IMG/VR virus record: IMGVR_UViG_3300009104_000060
Location: 1-35,802 of that record
DNA: 35,802 nucleotides
Reading direction: 5' to 3' (one strand)
Origin: a virus
Shown: one piece after another, positions 1 to 6,970 of the stretch
Numbering within the stretch: the stretch's first letter is position 1
Layout: every line of letters begins with the position of its first letter
Notes under the pieces: model-generated
The model's database searches: none
What the model was told of the DNA's origin: nothing
Seen by the model: only the letters and a program-made list of their open reading frames with translations
Made by a program: the position numbers and the translations under genes

Positions 1-149
1 CCTGTTACCGTTGCGCCTGTTACATCAAGAGTTCCGTTTACGTCTAGCGTTGCACCAGATGGGATCGTGGTGGTATCACCCGAATCAGAAATCTGGAGCG
101 CCGTCCCTGTGGCAGGGCTGATCTTGTTTGTTTTTAATTCACTGCTCAT
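1..149 (-). CDS. Tail-fibre-like protein, N-terminal part (runs off left edge)
   Basis: Reading leftward from an ATG at 149, the frame is open to the window edge, so only the first 49 residues are seen. They begin MSSELKTNKISPATGTALQI and continue with Gly/Thr/Val-rich repeats around LDVNGTLDVTG. That style is typical of the N-terminal attachment segment of small phage fibre proteins. The ATG overlaps the stop of the preceding 89-residue gene as ATGA, so translation is probably coupled. The C-terminal, receptor-facing part lies outside the window, so nothing can be said about specificity. Confidence 0.6.
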   Translation of the reverse strand, partial: MSSELKTNKISPATGTALQISDSGDTTTIPSGATLDVNGTLDVTGATVT

Positions 150-415
150 GTTATTGCCTCAATCTCTGCGTCAGTCAAACCAAGATCGCGGAGTTTCTGA
201 TTTCCAGATTCTTTGTCTGCGGCTTTCTGGACTTCTTCTGCGGTTGGTTCGTATGGAGGCGCGGGTGGTCTAGCCACAAACGATCCGTTGTATGTACCGC
301 CAACGTAAGCAACGTCAGTGGCTTGTACTAACTCTCCGTCTACCGCGTATTCAGATGACCCATCCCATTCGATGATGTTTGTAACGAGGGAGTCTTTTAC
401 GATTGCGTATTTCAT
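146..415 (-). CDS. Small tail-fibre accessory protein (89 aa)
   Basis: An 89-residue protein opening MKYAIVKDSLVTNIIEWDG, a start seen in many small phage proteins encoded next to fibre genes. A proline-rich linker (RPPAPPYEP, about residues 50-58) separates an N-terminal beta-type half from a charged helical tail (about residues 59-89). The start overlaps the stop of the Gly-rich gene as TAATG, and its own stop overlaps the next fibre start. A fibre-assembly or fibre-tip role is inferred from size, layout and position. No catalytic motif is visible. Confidence 0.55.
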   Translation of the reverse strand: MKYAIVKDSLVTNIIEWDGSSEYAVDGELVQATDVAYVGGTYNGSFVARPPAPPYEPTAEEVQKAADKESGNQKLRDLGLTDAEIEAIT

Positions 416-1083
416 TATTTGTACTCCCAGACTACTACGATTCCCGGCGCTCCCGCACCAGAAGCGTAACTACTGTATCCATTACCACCACCACCGCCAT
501 ATCCAGTAGGGCTCTGCCCTGTAACATTAGCCCCACCTGTCGCCATAGAGAATGGGGTCGCACCACCTTCTCTTGTGTAGGCTCCTTTGCCGCCGGGAAT
601 ATTTATATCTCCGCCCACTCCTGTTCCCCCAGTAACATCTGCCGTACTAGAGGCAGGGTTTCCATTCCCACCATTACCTGTGATTGTGTTAGTTCCGTCA
701 GCCCATGAGGATGTACCGCCATTTGCTCCGGCCCCGGCTCCTCCAGATGTAGCCGCGCCCCCCGAACCAACTGTTATGGTTGATGTAGAAATAGCAGAAA
801 CATTCAAAAGTTTTTTAGCATAACCCCCACCCGCTCCACCTCCATAATTAGTAGATTGAGCAGAACCAGAACCTCCCGCGCCTTGAACCTCCATAATGAC
901 TTTTGTAATCCCGCTTGGACGAGTCCATGTTCCGCTAGAGGTAAAAACCTGTACTGAGGCAAGACCAGAATCAAACCCTGATGACGTTGCAGAAGCGTGT
1001 AAGGTGACTGCTGTTCCTGAACCACCCAGAGTCAGCGTGGAACCGCTTTCTTTGTCGATTGCGTTTACATTTACTGTACTCAT
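415..1083 (-). CDS. Glycine-rich tail fibre/adhesin protein
   Basis: A 222-residue protein with a short N-terminal segment (MSTVNVNAID...), then a GTWTRPSGITKVIMEVQGAGG motif at about residues 51-71, and then dense Gly/Ala/Ser runs to a C-terminal GIVVVWEYK. This is the layout of the glycine-rich domain found at the ends of many phage fibres and in bacterial surface proteins, where Gly-rich loops form a receptor-contacting tip. It is therefore a likely host-binding component. The neighbours are all small fibre proteins, and it is coupled to the genes on both sides by ATGA and TAATG overlaps. Low-complexity DNA here gives long open frames on the other strand, which I treat as shadows. Confidence 0.7.
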   Translation of the reverse strand: MSTVNVNAIDKESGSTLTLGGSGTAVTLHASATSSGFDSGLASVQVFTSSGTWTRPSGITKVIMEVQGAGGSGSAQSTNYGGGAGGGYAKKLLNVSAISTSTITVGSGGAATSGGAGAGANGGTSSWADGTNTITGNGGNGNPASSTADVTGGTGVGGDINIPGGKGAYTREGGATPFSMATGGANVTGQSPTGYGGGGGNGYSSYASGAGAPGIVVVWEYK

Positions 1084-1253
1084 ACAACCACCAATGTACC
1101 AGTTACAGTGACGGTTCCTGTCAGAGTAACTGGCCCTGCAAGTACGGCTGATTCGATGGTATGATCTCCATCAACAGTAGCCTGATGAATGAAGAACCCA
1201 TCTTTTGCGGGTTCCTGACCTATGTACTGGTTTCCATTAACTACTTCAGCCAT
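1080..1253 (-). CDS. Short fibre-cluster protein (57 aa)
   Basis: A 57-residue ORF starting MAEVVNGNQYIGQEPAKDGF and ending in a beta-prone repeat (VTLTGTVTVTGTLVVV). It fills the gap between two fibre genes exactly and overlaps the next start as ATGA. The Val/Thr alternation resembles the N-terminal strands of phage fibres. The function is unknown beyond a probable virion role. It was found by translating the gap directly, and support comes from the overlap and composition. Confidence 0.55.
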   Translation of the reverse strand: MAEVVNGNQYIGQEPAKDGFFIHQATVDGDHTIESAVLAGPVTLTGTVTVTGTLVVV

Positions 1254-1262
1254 GATTCCCCC

Positions 1263-1595
1263 TTATGTAGAAATGCTGTCTACATACGAAACCCATACAT
1301 CAAGAGATGAGCCTGTATTTGATTTAATCTTCAGGACATCTGTATTCTGCATAACAATTTTAGCCCCTCCTTGAATAAGTTCTACTGAAGAACTAGGAGG
1401 AATAGCCAAACTTTTGCAGATATGGTAGTCTGTTCCTGATCCCGTTTTGTCAATGTAGCAATCGCAAGTAACAGCAGAGGTTAAAATATTAGTAACACGA
1501 ATTCCAATTAGAGCATCGTCAGAATTGCTCGTTACCAAATTTGTTTCTCCTGTACCTACGGCTGACGCAGACGCTCGTTCAAAATCCTGTGCCAT
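1263..1595 (-). CDS. Small virion-associated protein (110 aa)
   Basis: A 110-residue protein, MAQDFERASASAVGTGETNL..., with alternating hydrophobic/polar strands and a C-terminal VWVSYVDSIST. The whole length looks like a single beta-sandwich domain (for example LIGIRVTNILTSAVTCDCYID at about residues 29-49). Small proteins of this pattern occur in phage tail or head-decoration gene runs. It has no signal peptide, membrane segment or catalytic motif. Its position between fibre genes suggests a structural role. The precise role is not recognised. Confidence 0.55.
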   Translation of the reverse strand: MAQDFERASASAVGTGETNLVTSNSDDALIGIRVTNILTSAVTCDCYIDKTGSGTDYHICKSLAIPPSSSVELIQGGAKIVMQNTDVLKIKSNTGSSLDVWVSYVDSIST

Positions 1596-1604
1596 TATAA
1601 TCCC

Positions 1605-1871
1605 CTATAAAGCAATAGCCATAGCAACTGCAAAACCTGGGCTTGCCGCTGTTACGGTTCCCCAAGAAGTGTCAGTGCCATCGTTGGTTAAATATTTACC
1701 CGACTGTCCAGAAACATTAGGAACAATAGCGGTAGTCGAAGAAGAAGGAAAGCTATTCTTTAGAACTGTTTTTACCATTCGGAGATGATCATCTCCTTCA
1801 CTAACAGGGTCAGATGCAGTGGGGTTTGAGCTATTTAATTGAGTTACCCACGATGCTGTTTCTAATGACAT
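1605..1871 (-). CDS. Tail-fibre N-terminal-domain-like protein (88 aa)
   Basis: An 88-residue protein containing DPVSEGDDHLRMVKTVLKNSFP (about residues 21-42), a recognisable motif near the N-terminus of many phage fibre proteins. The rest is Gly/Ser/Thr-rich and ends in a hydrophobic FAVAMAIAL. Full-length fibres usually carry hundreds more residues after this motif, so this looks like a stand-alone fibre attachment module whose tip is supplied by neighbouring small proteins. No disruption is visible downstream: the stop is followed directly by the next gene. Confidence 0.6.
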   Translation of the reverse strand: MSLETASWVTQLNSSNPTASDPVSEGDDHLRMVKTVLKNSFPSSSTTAIVPNVSGQSGKYLTNDGTDTSWGTVTAASPGFAVAMAIAL

Positions 1872-1879
1872 GATTCCTC

Positions 1880-2323
1880 CTACGTAAGTTCAAATATACC
1901 GCTAGTGCTAGGAGTAACGGTAAGTGTATTGTTTTGGGTTAGGTTAAACTGGGAAGTAGTAAGTCGTGACCAACATACCAACTTACCTCCTGCCTGGTAG
2001 ATTACGGCATACTTGACGTTGTTAACATCGCCTCCAGTTGCAGTCCATACACAAGCCGTAGAATCAAACCGATACTTGTTCGTAGCGGCAGATGCCCATG
2101 TACGAGCAGTAACTGATTTACCGCCAGTAGTGTACCCATTTCCATTAGCCACTTCATTAGCAAGAGAGGCTTGTGTAGATAACGCTACGTTATTAACATT
2201 TGCACTAGCCGCGCTTGTATGAAGGGCCATGTAAAACCCAGTCCCAGTGCCGTCTAGGTCAAACTGTCCGTTGCCTAGATACTCTCTGAAACTATTGTAA
2301 AAACTCCATGCTGTAGCCGCCAT
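1880..2323 (-). CDS. Phage structural protein of unknown role (147 aa)
   Basis: A 147-residue protein starting MAATAWSFYNSFREYLGNGQ. It contains a TGFYMALHTSAASANVNN segment (about residues 27-44) and a beta-rich, Thr/Asn-rich second half ending in LTVTPSTSGIFELT. Proteins with this opening (a short W/F-containing helix, then a strand ending in xMLxTS) recur in tail and fibre regions of tailed phages. The ATG follows the upstream stop directly (2324), which suggests coupling. The likely role is a virion component; no enzyme motif is visible. Confidence 0.55.
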   Translation of the reverse strand: MAATAWSFYNSFREYLGNGQFDLDGTGTGFYMALHTSAASANVNNVALSTQASLANEVANGNGYTTGGKSVTARTWASAATNKYRFDSTACVWTATGGDVNNVKYAVIYQAGGKLVCWSRLTTSQFNLTQNNTLTVTPSTSGIFELT

Positions 2324-3163
2324 TTAAGCCGCCTCCTTTAACGATTCTGGATTTTTGATAATGTGTGATATAAGTCCATCACCATGAACTATAAGGTCAT
2401 AGTTTGATCCAGTAGCGCCAACTAACTGAATAAACTCTTTTGCTTGATGATAATGGGCTACAGTACATCTGAATTGCTTCCCACCTACAACCAAATCTAT
2501 CTCTTGCTCTTTGTCATTCTCTGGCTGTTCATAAGCGTGGTGGTGATCCATGATACAACTATCGAATCCAAACACCTCAAACTTGTGAAAGCCCAATATC
2601 CTAAGTAGATGCAACGCTCTTAAAGTTACTGTAGAGCCTCCCATAATGGGAAAGAAGTCTATGTACTCTTTTCCGTATTGCGCTTGAAGAATATCAATAT
2701 TCTCTTCTTGTGTATCGCAATGCCACAACCAAACATTCCTATCCTTAAGTTTTTTAAATACTTCAGGATGGCACTGGGATGCTATAAGATATTTACAGTC
2801 ATCTCTAACTGGATCAATAAACCTATGGTTGAACTCTCTGCTGTCTAGCATCACAAAAGCAGAAGGATTAACCCCTCTTTCAATGCAATACTTATAAGTT
2901 CCATTTACCGTAATAATTGGAACGCCATCTTTCTTTCTCTTTTCAACAATGTGAAAAGTATCCTTTAAAGAAGGCCCTCCTGTAACTAAACAAACTTCAC
3001 GATCCCATTGAGTTTCGTGAGGAGTTACTTGGTTTAGTCCAAGAGAAATATTATGTTTTATATTTTTTCTAATTTCTTCTTGGTCGGCGTTTACTGCAAC
3101 AAATATATCTGGAACAGGTGTAAGTATCTGTACAGCAGGAGGGTATCCTTTAAATCCGCTCAA
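2324..3163 (-). CDS. DUF115/MptE-like Rossmann protein in tail cluster
   Basis: A 279-residue protein. CLVTGGPSLKD (about residues 58-68), a VFxxDS-like strand, GGSTVTLRALHLLRILGF (about 176-193) and FEVFGFDSC match the pattern of the DUF115/6-hydroxymethylpterin pyrophosphokinase MptE-like family. Relatives of that family act in surface glycan or flagellin-glycosylation pathways. The start is TTG at 3163: GGAG lies 8 nt upstream, the TTG overlaps the previous stop as TTGA, and no suitable ATG exists. Being set among fibre genes, it could modify fibre or host surface sugars, or be a co-opted structural protein. That role is inference; the family call is by motif. Confidence 0.7.
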   Translation of the reverse strand: MSGFKGYPPAVQILTPVPDIFVAVNADQEEIRKNIKHNISLGLNQVTPHETQWDREVCLVTGGPSLKDTFHIVEKRKKDGVPIITVNGTYKYCIERGVNPSAFVMLDSREFNHRFIDPVRDDCKYLIASQCHPEVFKKLKDRNVWLWHCDTQEENIDILQAQYGKEYIDFFPIMGGSTVTLRALHLLRILGFHKFEVFGFDSCIMDHHHAYEQPENDKEQEIDLVVGGKQFRCTVAHYHQAKEFIQLVGATGSNYDLIVHGDGLISHIIKNPESLKEAA

Positions 3164-3747
3164 GCACCAAACTCCAATCTAAGTTCAAGACCATTAGCCG
3201 CGCTACCTGAACCAATCTGATCAATGTCAAATCTAATAACATCTCCATCGTTTACAGTATTAGCAGAACCATTAATAACAGCAGCTGTAGCGGCAGTGCT
3301 GGAATCATTTTCTCCCGCATCAATAGTAAGCAAGGTGCTTAACATGTCAACTCCATTGCTTTGATTATGAATTTGAACATTTGTAGTTGATCCAGATGCA
3401 GCTGTATAAACATGTCCGCCAATAGATCTAAGTTTTAAATTATCAAAGTTGGAAGGAAGGACAATTCGCGCAATACCATCTCCAACATAAGTTGGAAGAG
3501 TATCCGCAATAACTTTAATAACTAATGTTCTATTTAAGAAACCAGTAGCATTACCAAGAATTTTTTTATTCTCGCTAGTACTTGCATCATACATTGCAAT
3601 ATAGTCGGAATTAACATCCATAGTACTTGCAACGTTAAGATTGCTGATAACTTCTAACTTATCATCATTTAGATTAGTTAGGTTACCATCCATTTCAGCG
3701 TAAGTTAATGGACTTCCTTTTGTTTCTCTTAATGTAATTGTGGCCAT
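3160..3747 (-). CDS. Tail fibre protein with ETKGSPLTYAEMDGN N-terminus
   Basis: A 195-residue protein opening MATITLRETKGSPLTYAEMD with NLTNLN soon after, a well-known N-terminal signature of phage tail fibres. The middle is beta-rich and a C-terminal domain ends in GLELRLEFGA. The length is short for a full fibre, which fits the general pattern in this cluster of several short fibre components. It overlaps the upstream TIM-barrel gene by one base (TAATG) and the downstream TTG-start gene by TTGA. Virion attachment of host-binding parts is the likely job. Confidence 0.7.
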   Translation of the reverse strand: MATITLRETKGSPLTYAEMDGNLTNLNDDKLEVISNLNVASTMDVNSDYIAMYDASTSENKKILGNATGFLNRTLVIKVIADTLPTYVGDGIARIVLPSNFDNLKLRSIGGHVYTAASGSTTNVQIHNQSNGVDMLSTLLTIDAGENDSSTAATAAVINGSANTVNDGDVIRFDIDQIGSGSAANGLELRLEFGA

Positions 3748-4769
3748 TAAAATTCAATCCTGTATGTAGCCTGTATTCTGTCCTCAGTATATCGCAAGTC
3801 ATATCTGTCAGACTGCAATCCTAGTTCATATCCATTATCACTTATCTGGAACCTTACCGTTGGTTCTTGGTTTAACATCACGAAGAGGGTTGCAACTGCG
3901 ATGCCAGACACGACTAACTCTTTCTCGTGCTCCTGATACCACTCTTTCTTTTTTTCTTTTGTCTTCCACTCTAGGGTTTGGCAAGATGTTTGCCCTCTAC
4001 CGTTTCCTGTTCCGACAACTCCTTCATACGAGCAAGCAATGTCGCCAAGTCTTTTTGCCTCTGGACTCGTTCCATTAAGGTGGTACTCAGATACGACAAC
4101 TGGTTTTCCAAAGGAAAGCGCGTTTTCAATTTGCCGCCTGAATTGTTGCTCACTAATAGAAAATCCTGTTTGAAGGTAAATTATATCTGCATCTACAATG
4201 TACTCTGCCTGTACCCCTGGAGTAAGATGCACTCCTATCGGCTTGTTTGTTTTCTTTCTGAGCTCCCCTATTAAAGTAGATACCTGTGAAGGGCTATAAT
4301 ATTCGTCACACTCAAGACAGACCACATAATGACTAACAATATCATCAACCTCAGAAACGACCTTACTTTGGTAATCAATTTGGTTTTTTAATCCTTTTTT
4401 ATACACTCCAGGGCTATCATCGCTAATCAACCAGATTACTGGTTGTATTCCCCCGATCCTAAGCCTATTAAGTCTATTCCTCCAAACTTCTCTATTTACT
4501 CCGTCAATCTTTCCAAAGTCATTCGCTGTACTTCTTGCCATAATATCAGCGTAAGTGTCTCCGACGATTCTTTTTATAACACTATCTCTCCAATTATCAT
4601 CTACCTCATTGGAAAGCCAAGACAATGTTGAATACTGCGCTCCATTTATAAGAAACGTAGATTTAAAATCAGCACTTGATACTGAAGCATACATTATTAT
4701 AAGAACAACAAAGACATAAAGTACTGTTACACCAATAGACTTTAAACAATCTTTCATAAAGTCTGTCAT
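3747..4769 (-). CDS. Membrane-anchored TIM-barrel (glycosidase-like) protein
   Basis: A 340-residue protein. Residues 13-30 form a hydrophobic segment (VTVLYVFVVLIIMYASV) and residues 285-299 a second one. Between them is a beta/alpha pattern typical of a TIM barrel: QPVIWLISDD (109-118), HYVVCLECDEYY (147-158), KPIGVHLTPG (176-185), DADIIYLQTG and KPVVVSEYHLNG (222-233). E153 at the end of one strand and E228 at the end of a later strand sit where clan GH-A glycosidases place acid/base and nucleophile. After the second hydrophobic segment comes a 40-residue beta-like tail ending in YRIEF. Role inferred: cell-wall or glycan cleavage at the membrane, or in the virion. The family is not certain. 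Confidence 0.5.
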   Translation of the reverse strand: MTDFMKDCLKSIGVTVLYVFVVLIIMYASVSSADFKSTFLINGAQYSTLSWLSNEVDDNWRDSVIKRIVGDTYADIMARSTANDFGKIDGVNREVWRNRLNRLRIGGIQPVIWLISDDSPGVYKKGLKNQIDYQSKVVSEVDDIVSHYVVCLECDEYYSPSQVSTLIGELRKKTNKPIGVHLTPGVQAEYIVDADIIYLQTGFSISEQQFRRQIENALSFGKPVVVSEYHLNGTSPEAKRLGDIACSYEGVVGTGNGRGQTSCQTLEWKTKEKKKEWYQEHEKELVVSGIAVATLFVMLNQEPTVRFQISDNGYELGLQSDRYDLRYTEDRIQATYRIEF

Positions 4770-5194
4770 CTTATAAATTGATTTGGATGCTTATCTCTTC
4801 CTTTCATTTTTACAGGGCCGGGGAGAAACCATCCTAACACCATTGGTATAACCACTACTAGAATCAGGAGCCAGCCTCCCATTTCAGTCATGGAGCCAAG
4901 TAATGTCCAGAAGTTATCTGGAGCGCATGAGCCTTCAACCATAGTAGTGCGGGACGAACCCATCCCTGCTGTCGCCACATCTGCCACAAAGGCAGTTGTC
5001 GTGGCTCCCAGTATCGGCGCAGCTACACCCCCACTCAACACAGTCCCCGCAACGGCACCCGTCCCGGCTGCTGTCGCTACTATCCCGGCTTTCTTTATTG
5101 TTCCGCATCCTACGAGGAGACAACATCCGGCGATGGTGAGCCATACATTACAGAGAGTACGATTAGAACTGCTACCACTATCGTTATGCCCCAT
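4766..5194 (-). CDS. Lipoprotein with C-terminal membrane segment
   Basis: From the ATG at 5194 the protein has 142 residues. A hydrophobic stretch ends in the lipobox-like LLVGC at about residues 26-30, then comes an Ala/Gly/Thr-rich middle (ATAAGTGAVAGTVLSGG), then a strong transmembrane segment (GGWLLILVVVIPMVLGWFLPG) and a basic tail. A GTG at 5230 in the same frame is the only upstream alternative, but a better-supported ORF in another frame occupies that DNA. The Gly/Ala-rich middle resembles glycine-zipper lipoproteins. An envelope role, possibly lysis or superinfection exclusion, is inferred from the motifs and neighbours only. Confidence 0.5.
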   Translation of the reverse strand: MGHNDSGSSSNRTLCNVWLTIAGCCLLVGCGTIKKAGIVATAAGTGAVAGTVLSGGVAAPILGATTTAFVADVATAGMGSSRTTMVEGSCAPDNFWTLLGSMTEMGGWLLILVVVIPMVLGWFLPGPVKMKGRDKHPNQFIR

Positions 5195-5232
5195 TTTGCT
5201 TTCGGACTTAATTCCTTGAACTTTTTCCACAT
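5110..5232 (-). CDS. Small transmembrane protein (40 aa) overlapping the lipoprotein gene
   Basis: The ATG at 5232 is preceded by GGAG about 8 nt upstream (AGGAGATAAATATG), the best ribosome site in this stretch. It encodes a 40-residue protein: a basic N-terminus (MWKKFKELSPKAK), one transmembrane helix (WGITIVVAVLIVLSVMY) and a short polar tail. Its last two-thirds share DNA with the start of the lipoprotein in another frame. That resembles the nested Rz/Rz1 spanin arrangement, but this protein is far too short to span the periplasm. A holin-like or regulatory membrane peptide is equally possible. Confidence 0.5.
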   Translation of the reverse strand: MWKKFKELSPKAKWGITIVVAVLIVLSVMYGSPSPDVVSS

Positions 5233-5241
5233 ATTTATCTC

Positions 5242-5544
5242 CTATATAGCAATGCTATCTCCGCATCCGCATTTCATTACATTTTCGCTTGGGTTAACTA
5301 CAAATCTTTTAGAAAATCCTTTATCTTCATAATCAAGACTACCGCCTTGTAAATAAGTCTGCGATGTCTTGTCCGCGAATCTGGTGTTGTCTCCAATGTT
5401 CAACTCTGTAGTACCTGTCGAGGTCTTCTTCTCTAAAGTTATCATAAGGCCATTGCATCCACCACCTTTTAGCCCTATTTCTAAACACTCTCCAGAGTTT
5501 AGTAATTGATTTAGTTGATTCTGCGCTGACTGTGTTATAGTCAT
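5242..5544 (-). CDS. HesB/IscA-like A-type iron-sulfur carrier
   Basis: A 100-residue protein with the A-type carrier pattern: GLKGGGCNGL places C30, and KCGCGDSIAI at the C-terminus places C92 and C94. These are the three cysteines that hold an Fe-S cluster or iron in IscA/ErpA/HesB proteins. The length is slightly under the usual 105-115. Known relatives deliver [2Fe-2S]/[4Fe-4S] clusters to apo-proteins. The gene sits in the leftward late block between membrane-protein genes, joined to DUF6356-like by an ATGA overlap, and away from the phage's metabolic genes. It is most likely an auxiliary metabolic gene; a virion or iron-carrying role is speculation. Confidence 0.9.
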   Translation of the reverse strand: MTITQSAQNQLNQLLNSGECLEIGLKGGGCNGLMITLEKKTSTGTTELNIGDNTRFADKTSQTYLQGGSLDYEDKGFSKRFVVNPSENVMKCGCGDSIAI

Positions 5545-5720
5545 CCATTTATTCTTCCTTGAATATGGGCTATTAATCTGCTTGTAGTCTTAACCATTAC
5601 GCATGGAACAAGAGCATGGATGAAAGCACAAGCACTCCCAACCAACAAACAACAAGCAAAATACATTGCCTTTCGTAAGTGTTGCAGATACGTTTCATTA
5701 ACTTCCTTTAAGTGTTTCAT
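5541..5720 (-). CDS. DUF6356-like small membrane protein
   Basis: A 59-residue protein beginning MKHLKEVNETYLQHLRKAMYF, then a hydrophobic helix (ACCLLVGSACAFIHALVPCV) and a basic amphipathic tail. The combination ETYLQHL...FIHALVPxxxxxTxSRLI matches the short DUF6356 family found in bacteria and phages, whose function is unknown. The start at 5720 is chosen because it overlaps the upstream stop as ATGA. The longer frame to 5753 has no such support. It probably sits in the inner membrane. Confidence 0.65.
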   Translation of the reverse strand: MKHLKEVNETYLQHLRKAMYFACCLLVGSACAFIHALVPCVMVKTTSRLIAHIQGRING

Positions 5721-5965
5721 TTTATTGACGCCACTACCTCGTTCCCTTCCCAATTAATTCTAAGTTCTACATCACGCTTCTCGCAAGAATACCTTGTAGT
5801 ACCATCAAGGTTGTCTTTCCAACCATTTCTTTTTAATGTTCGCTTCACCTGCAAACATCCTGCCATTCCCATGCGCTCCCACCCACTACCTGTTTCGTGG
5901 TGGCCCATGAACTCAATAACAGAACCATTCAAATAAAGCACAAGAACAATCATACTTAGTTGCAT
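5717..5965 (-). CDS. Small secreted/membrane protein (82 aa)
   Basis: An 82-residue protein with a short hydrophobic N-terminus (MQLSMIVLVLYLNGSVIEF) that may act as a signal or anchor. A soluble part follows with two cysteines (MAGCLQVKRTLKRNGW and TRYSCEKRDVELRI) that could form a disulfide. It looks like a small periplasmic protein. It is coupled on both sides (ATGA downstream, TAATG upstream). No family is recognised with confidence. Neighbouring membrane proteins make an envelope or lysis-related function plausible. Confidence 0.55.
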   Translation of the reverse strand: MQLSMIVLVLYLNGSVIEFMGHHETGSGWERMGMAGCLQVKRTLKRNGWKDNLDGTTRYSCEKRDVELRINWEGNEVVASIK

Positions 5966-6393
5966 TAATGTACTCCATTGCTTGCTTTAATTTCTGAGGT
6001 TTTATCCTTCAAAGTCTCTACATGACGCTCAAGATTTTCAATACGTTGCTTAAAGAAGTCTAATGTAAGAGCCTGTTGCTGATCGTATGGAGCCTTGCCT
6101 GTTTCTATGATACCTTGTAACTTGTCAAACTCAGAAGCTAGATGCTCAAGCAACATGAACTGTTCAGCATCCGCTGGGAGCGCTCCTAACTCTCCCCGAG
6201 GCCATTTGATTCTGAAATTTTCATTCTGTTCTACAGACTTCTGCATTAGAATCTGATTAGTCTCAAGTACGTTGAGCCTTTCTTGTAGCCCAAACCAAGC
6301 CCATGTACCTACAGCCACAGCACTTGCAAGTCCAATTAGATTCCTAAGAGGAAGTCCTACGCTTGTTTTATCAGAAACCTCAAGATCACTCAT
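5965..6393 (-). CDS. Single-pass membrane protein with coiled coil (142 aa)
   Basis: A 142-residue protein: a cytoplasmic-type N-terminus (MSDLEVSDKTSVGLPL), one transmembrane helix at about residues 17-35 (LIGLASAVAVGTWAWFGL), a Glu/Gln/Leu-rich stretch, the motif FRIKWPRGELGALPADAEQF (about 61-80), and a C-terminal coiled coil (residues 108-136, FFKQRIENLERHVETLKD). This architecture suits an inner-membrane spanin-like protein or a phage-induced membrane organiser. Relatives with the same WPRGELG motif appear in aquatic phages without assigned function. The start overlaps the upstream stop as ATGA. Confidence 0.6.
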   Translation of the reverse strand: MSDLEVSDKTSVGLPLRNLIGLASAVAVGTWAWFGLQERLNVLETNQILMQKSVEQNENFRIKWPRGELGALPADAEQFMLLEHLASEFDKLQGIIETGKAPYDQQQALTLDFFKQRIENLERHVETLKDKTSEIKASNGVH

Positions 6394-6602
6394 TTACTCA
6401 ATAGACGCTTTTCAAGAGTGTCTATCCTGTCCAGAATCCTGTCTATATGCGTATCTAATTCTCCACGACTAACATTTTTTGTAGCAAGGTCCGTTACTCT
6501 AGCGTGTAGTCTGTCTATCTGTGAGAATATTCTTTTAATAATCCATCCGCCAAGGAATAATATCACGCCCATGAGAGCATCTACCATGACAGACGGCTCC
6601 AT
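6390..6602 (-). CDS. Small transmembrane/coiled-coil protein, holin-like candidate
   Basis: A 70-residue protein. The N-terminal hydrophobic helix (MVDALMGVILFLGGWIIKRI, residues 6-25) is followed by a heptad-like amphipathic region (DRLHARVTDLATKNVSRGEL...DRILDRIDTLEKRLL). Size and topology match many phage small membrane proteins labelled holin or holin-accessory, but no unique holin motif exists to confirm this. It is overlapped by its neighbours at both ends (TAATG at 6602, ATGA at 6390-6393). No endolysin is recognisable nearby, so the holin idea rests on topology only. Confidence 0.5.
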   Translation of the reverse strand: MEPSVMVDALMGVILFLGGWIIKRIFSQIDRLHARVTDLATKNVSRGELDTHIDRILDRIDTLEKRLLSK

Positions 6603-6970
6603 TACATTTCCTCTGGAAAGTTTGGTTCAGGATTTAAAGAAATTGCCATACCGCTGGGCGACTTACCAGACCATATAATACAGGCTTGTTCTCTATCCTT
6701 GCTTTTCTTGGTAATAACTAAAGTTGATGTAGTCTTTTCTTTGTTGACAAAGTATACCAGTGTATGAGCGTTATTGGGCTCTTCCTTTAGATAGCCCATC
6801 ATTACAGGAACTTCTTTGAAGTCAGCGGCCATAACATTCATAAGGAAATCAAAAGAGTCAGCGCAGAATAATTGCATCTGCACCATTACAGGTTTAATTC
6901 CTATAGGCGGGTCTTCTTGCGCCATTATTGGAGATGAAATCAAGGCTAGTGCTAATAATAATTTTTTCAT
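6602..6970 (-). CDS. Periplasmic protein with signal peptide (122 aa)
   Basis: A clear Sec signal peptide opens the protein (MKKLLLALALISSPIMAQ, likely cleavage after AMA-like IMA at about residue 17). About 105 soluble residues follow, containing KPVMVQMQLFCADSFDFLMN and REQACIIWSGKS. The two cysteines could pair in the periplasm. It belongs to a type often found beside terminase and small membrane genes in aquatic phages, with no known function. Export to the periplasm fits a lysis or envelope-interaction role. It overlaps the 57-residue basic protein upstream as ATGA. Confidence 0.6.
   Translation of the reverse strand: MKKLLLALALISSPIMAQEDPPIGIKPVMVQMQLFCADSFDFLMNVMAADFKEVPVMMGYLKEEPNNAHTLVYFVNKEKTTSTLVITKKSKDREQACIIWSGKSPSGMAISLNPEPNFPEEM

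Noticed and set aside
403-1111. Several plus-strand ORFs opposite the Gly-rich fibre gene
   Set aside because: Open frames opposite Gly/Ala/Ser repeats are expected from the G/C pattern; all genes here read leftward.
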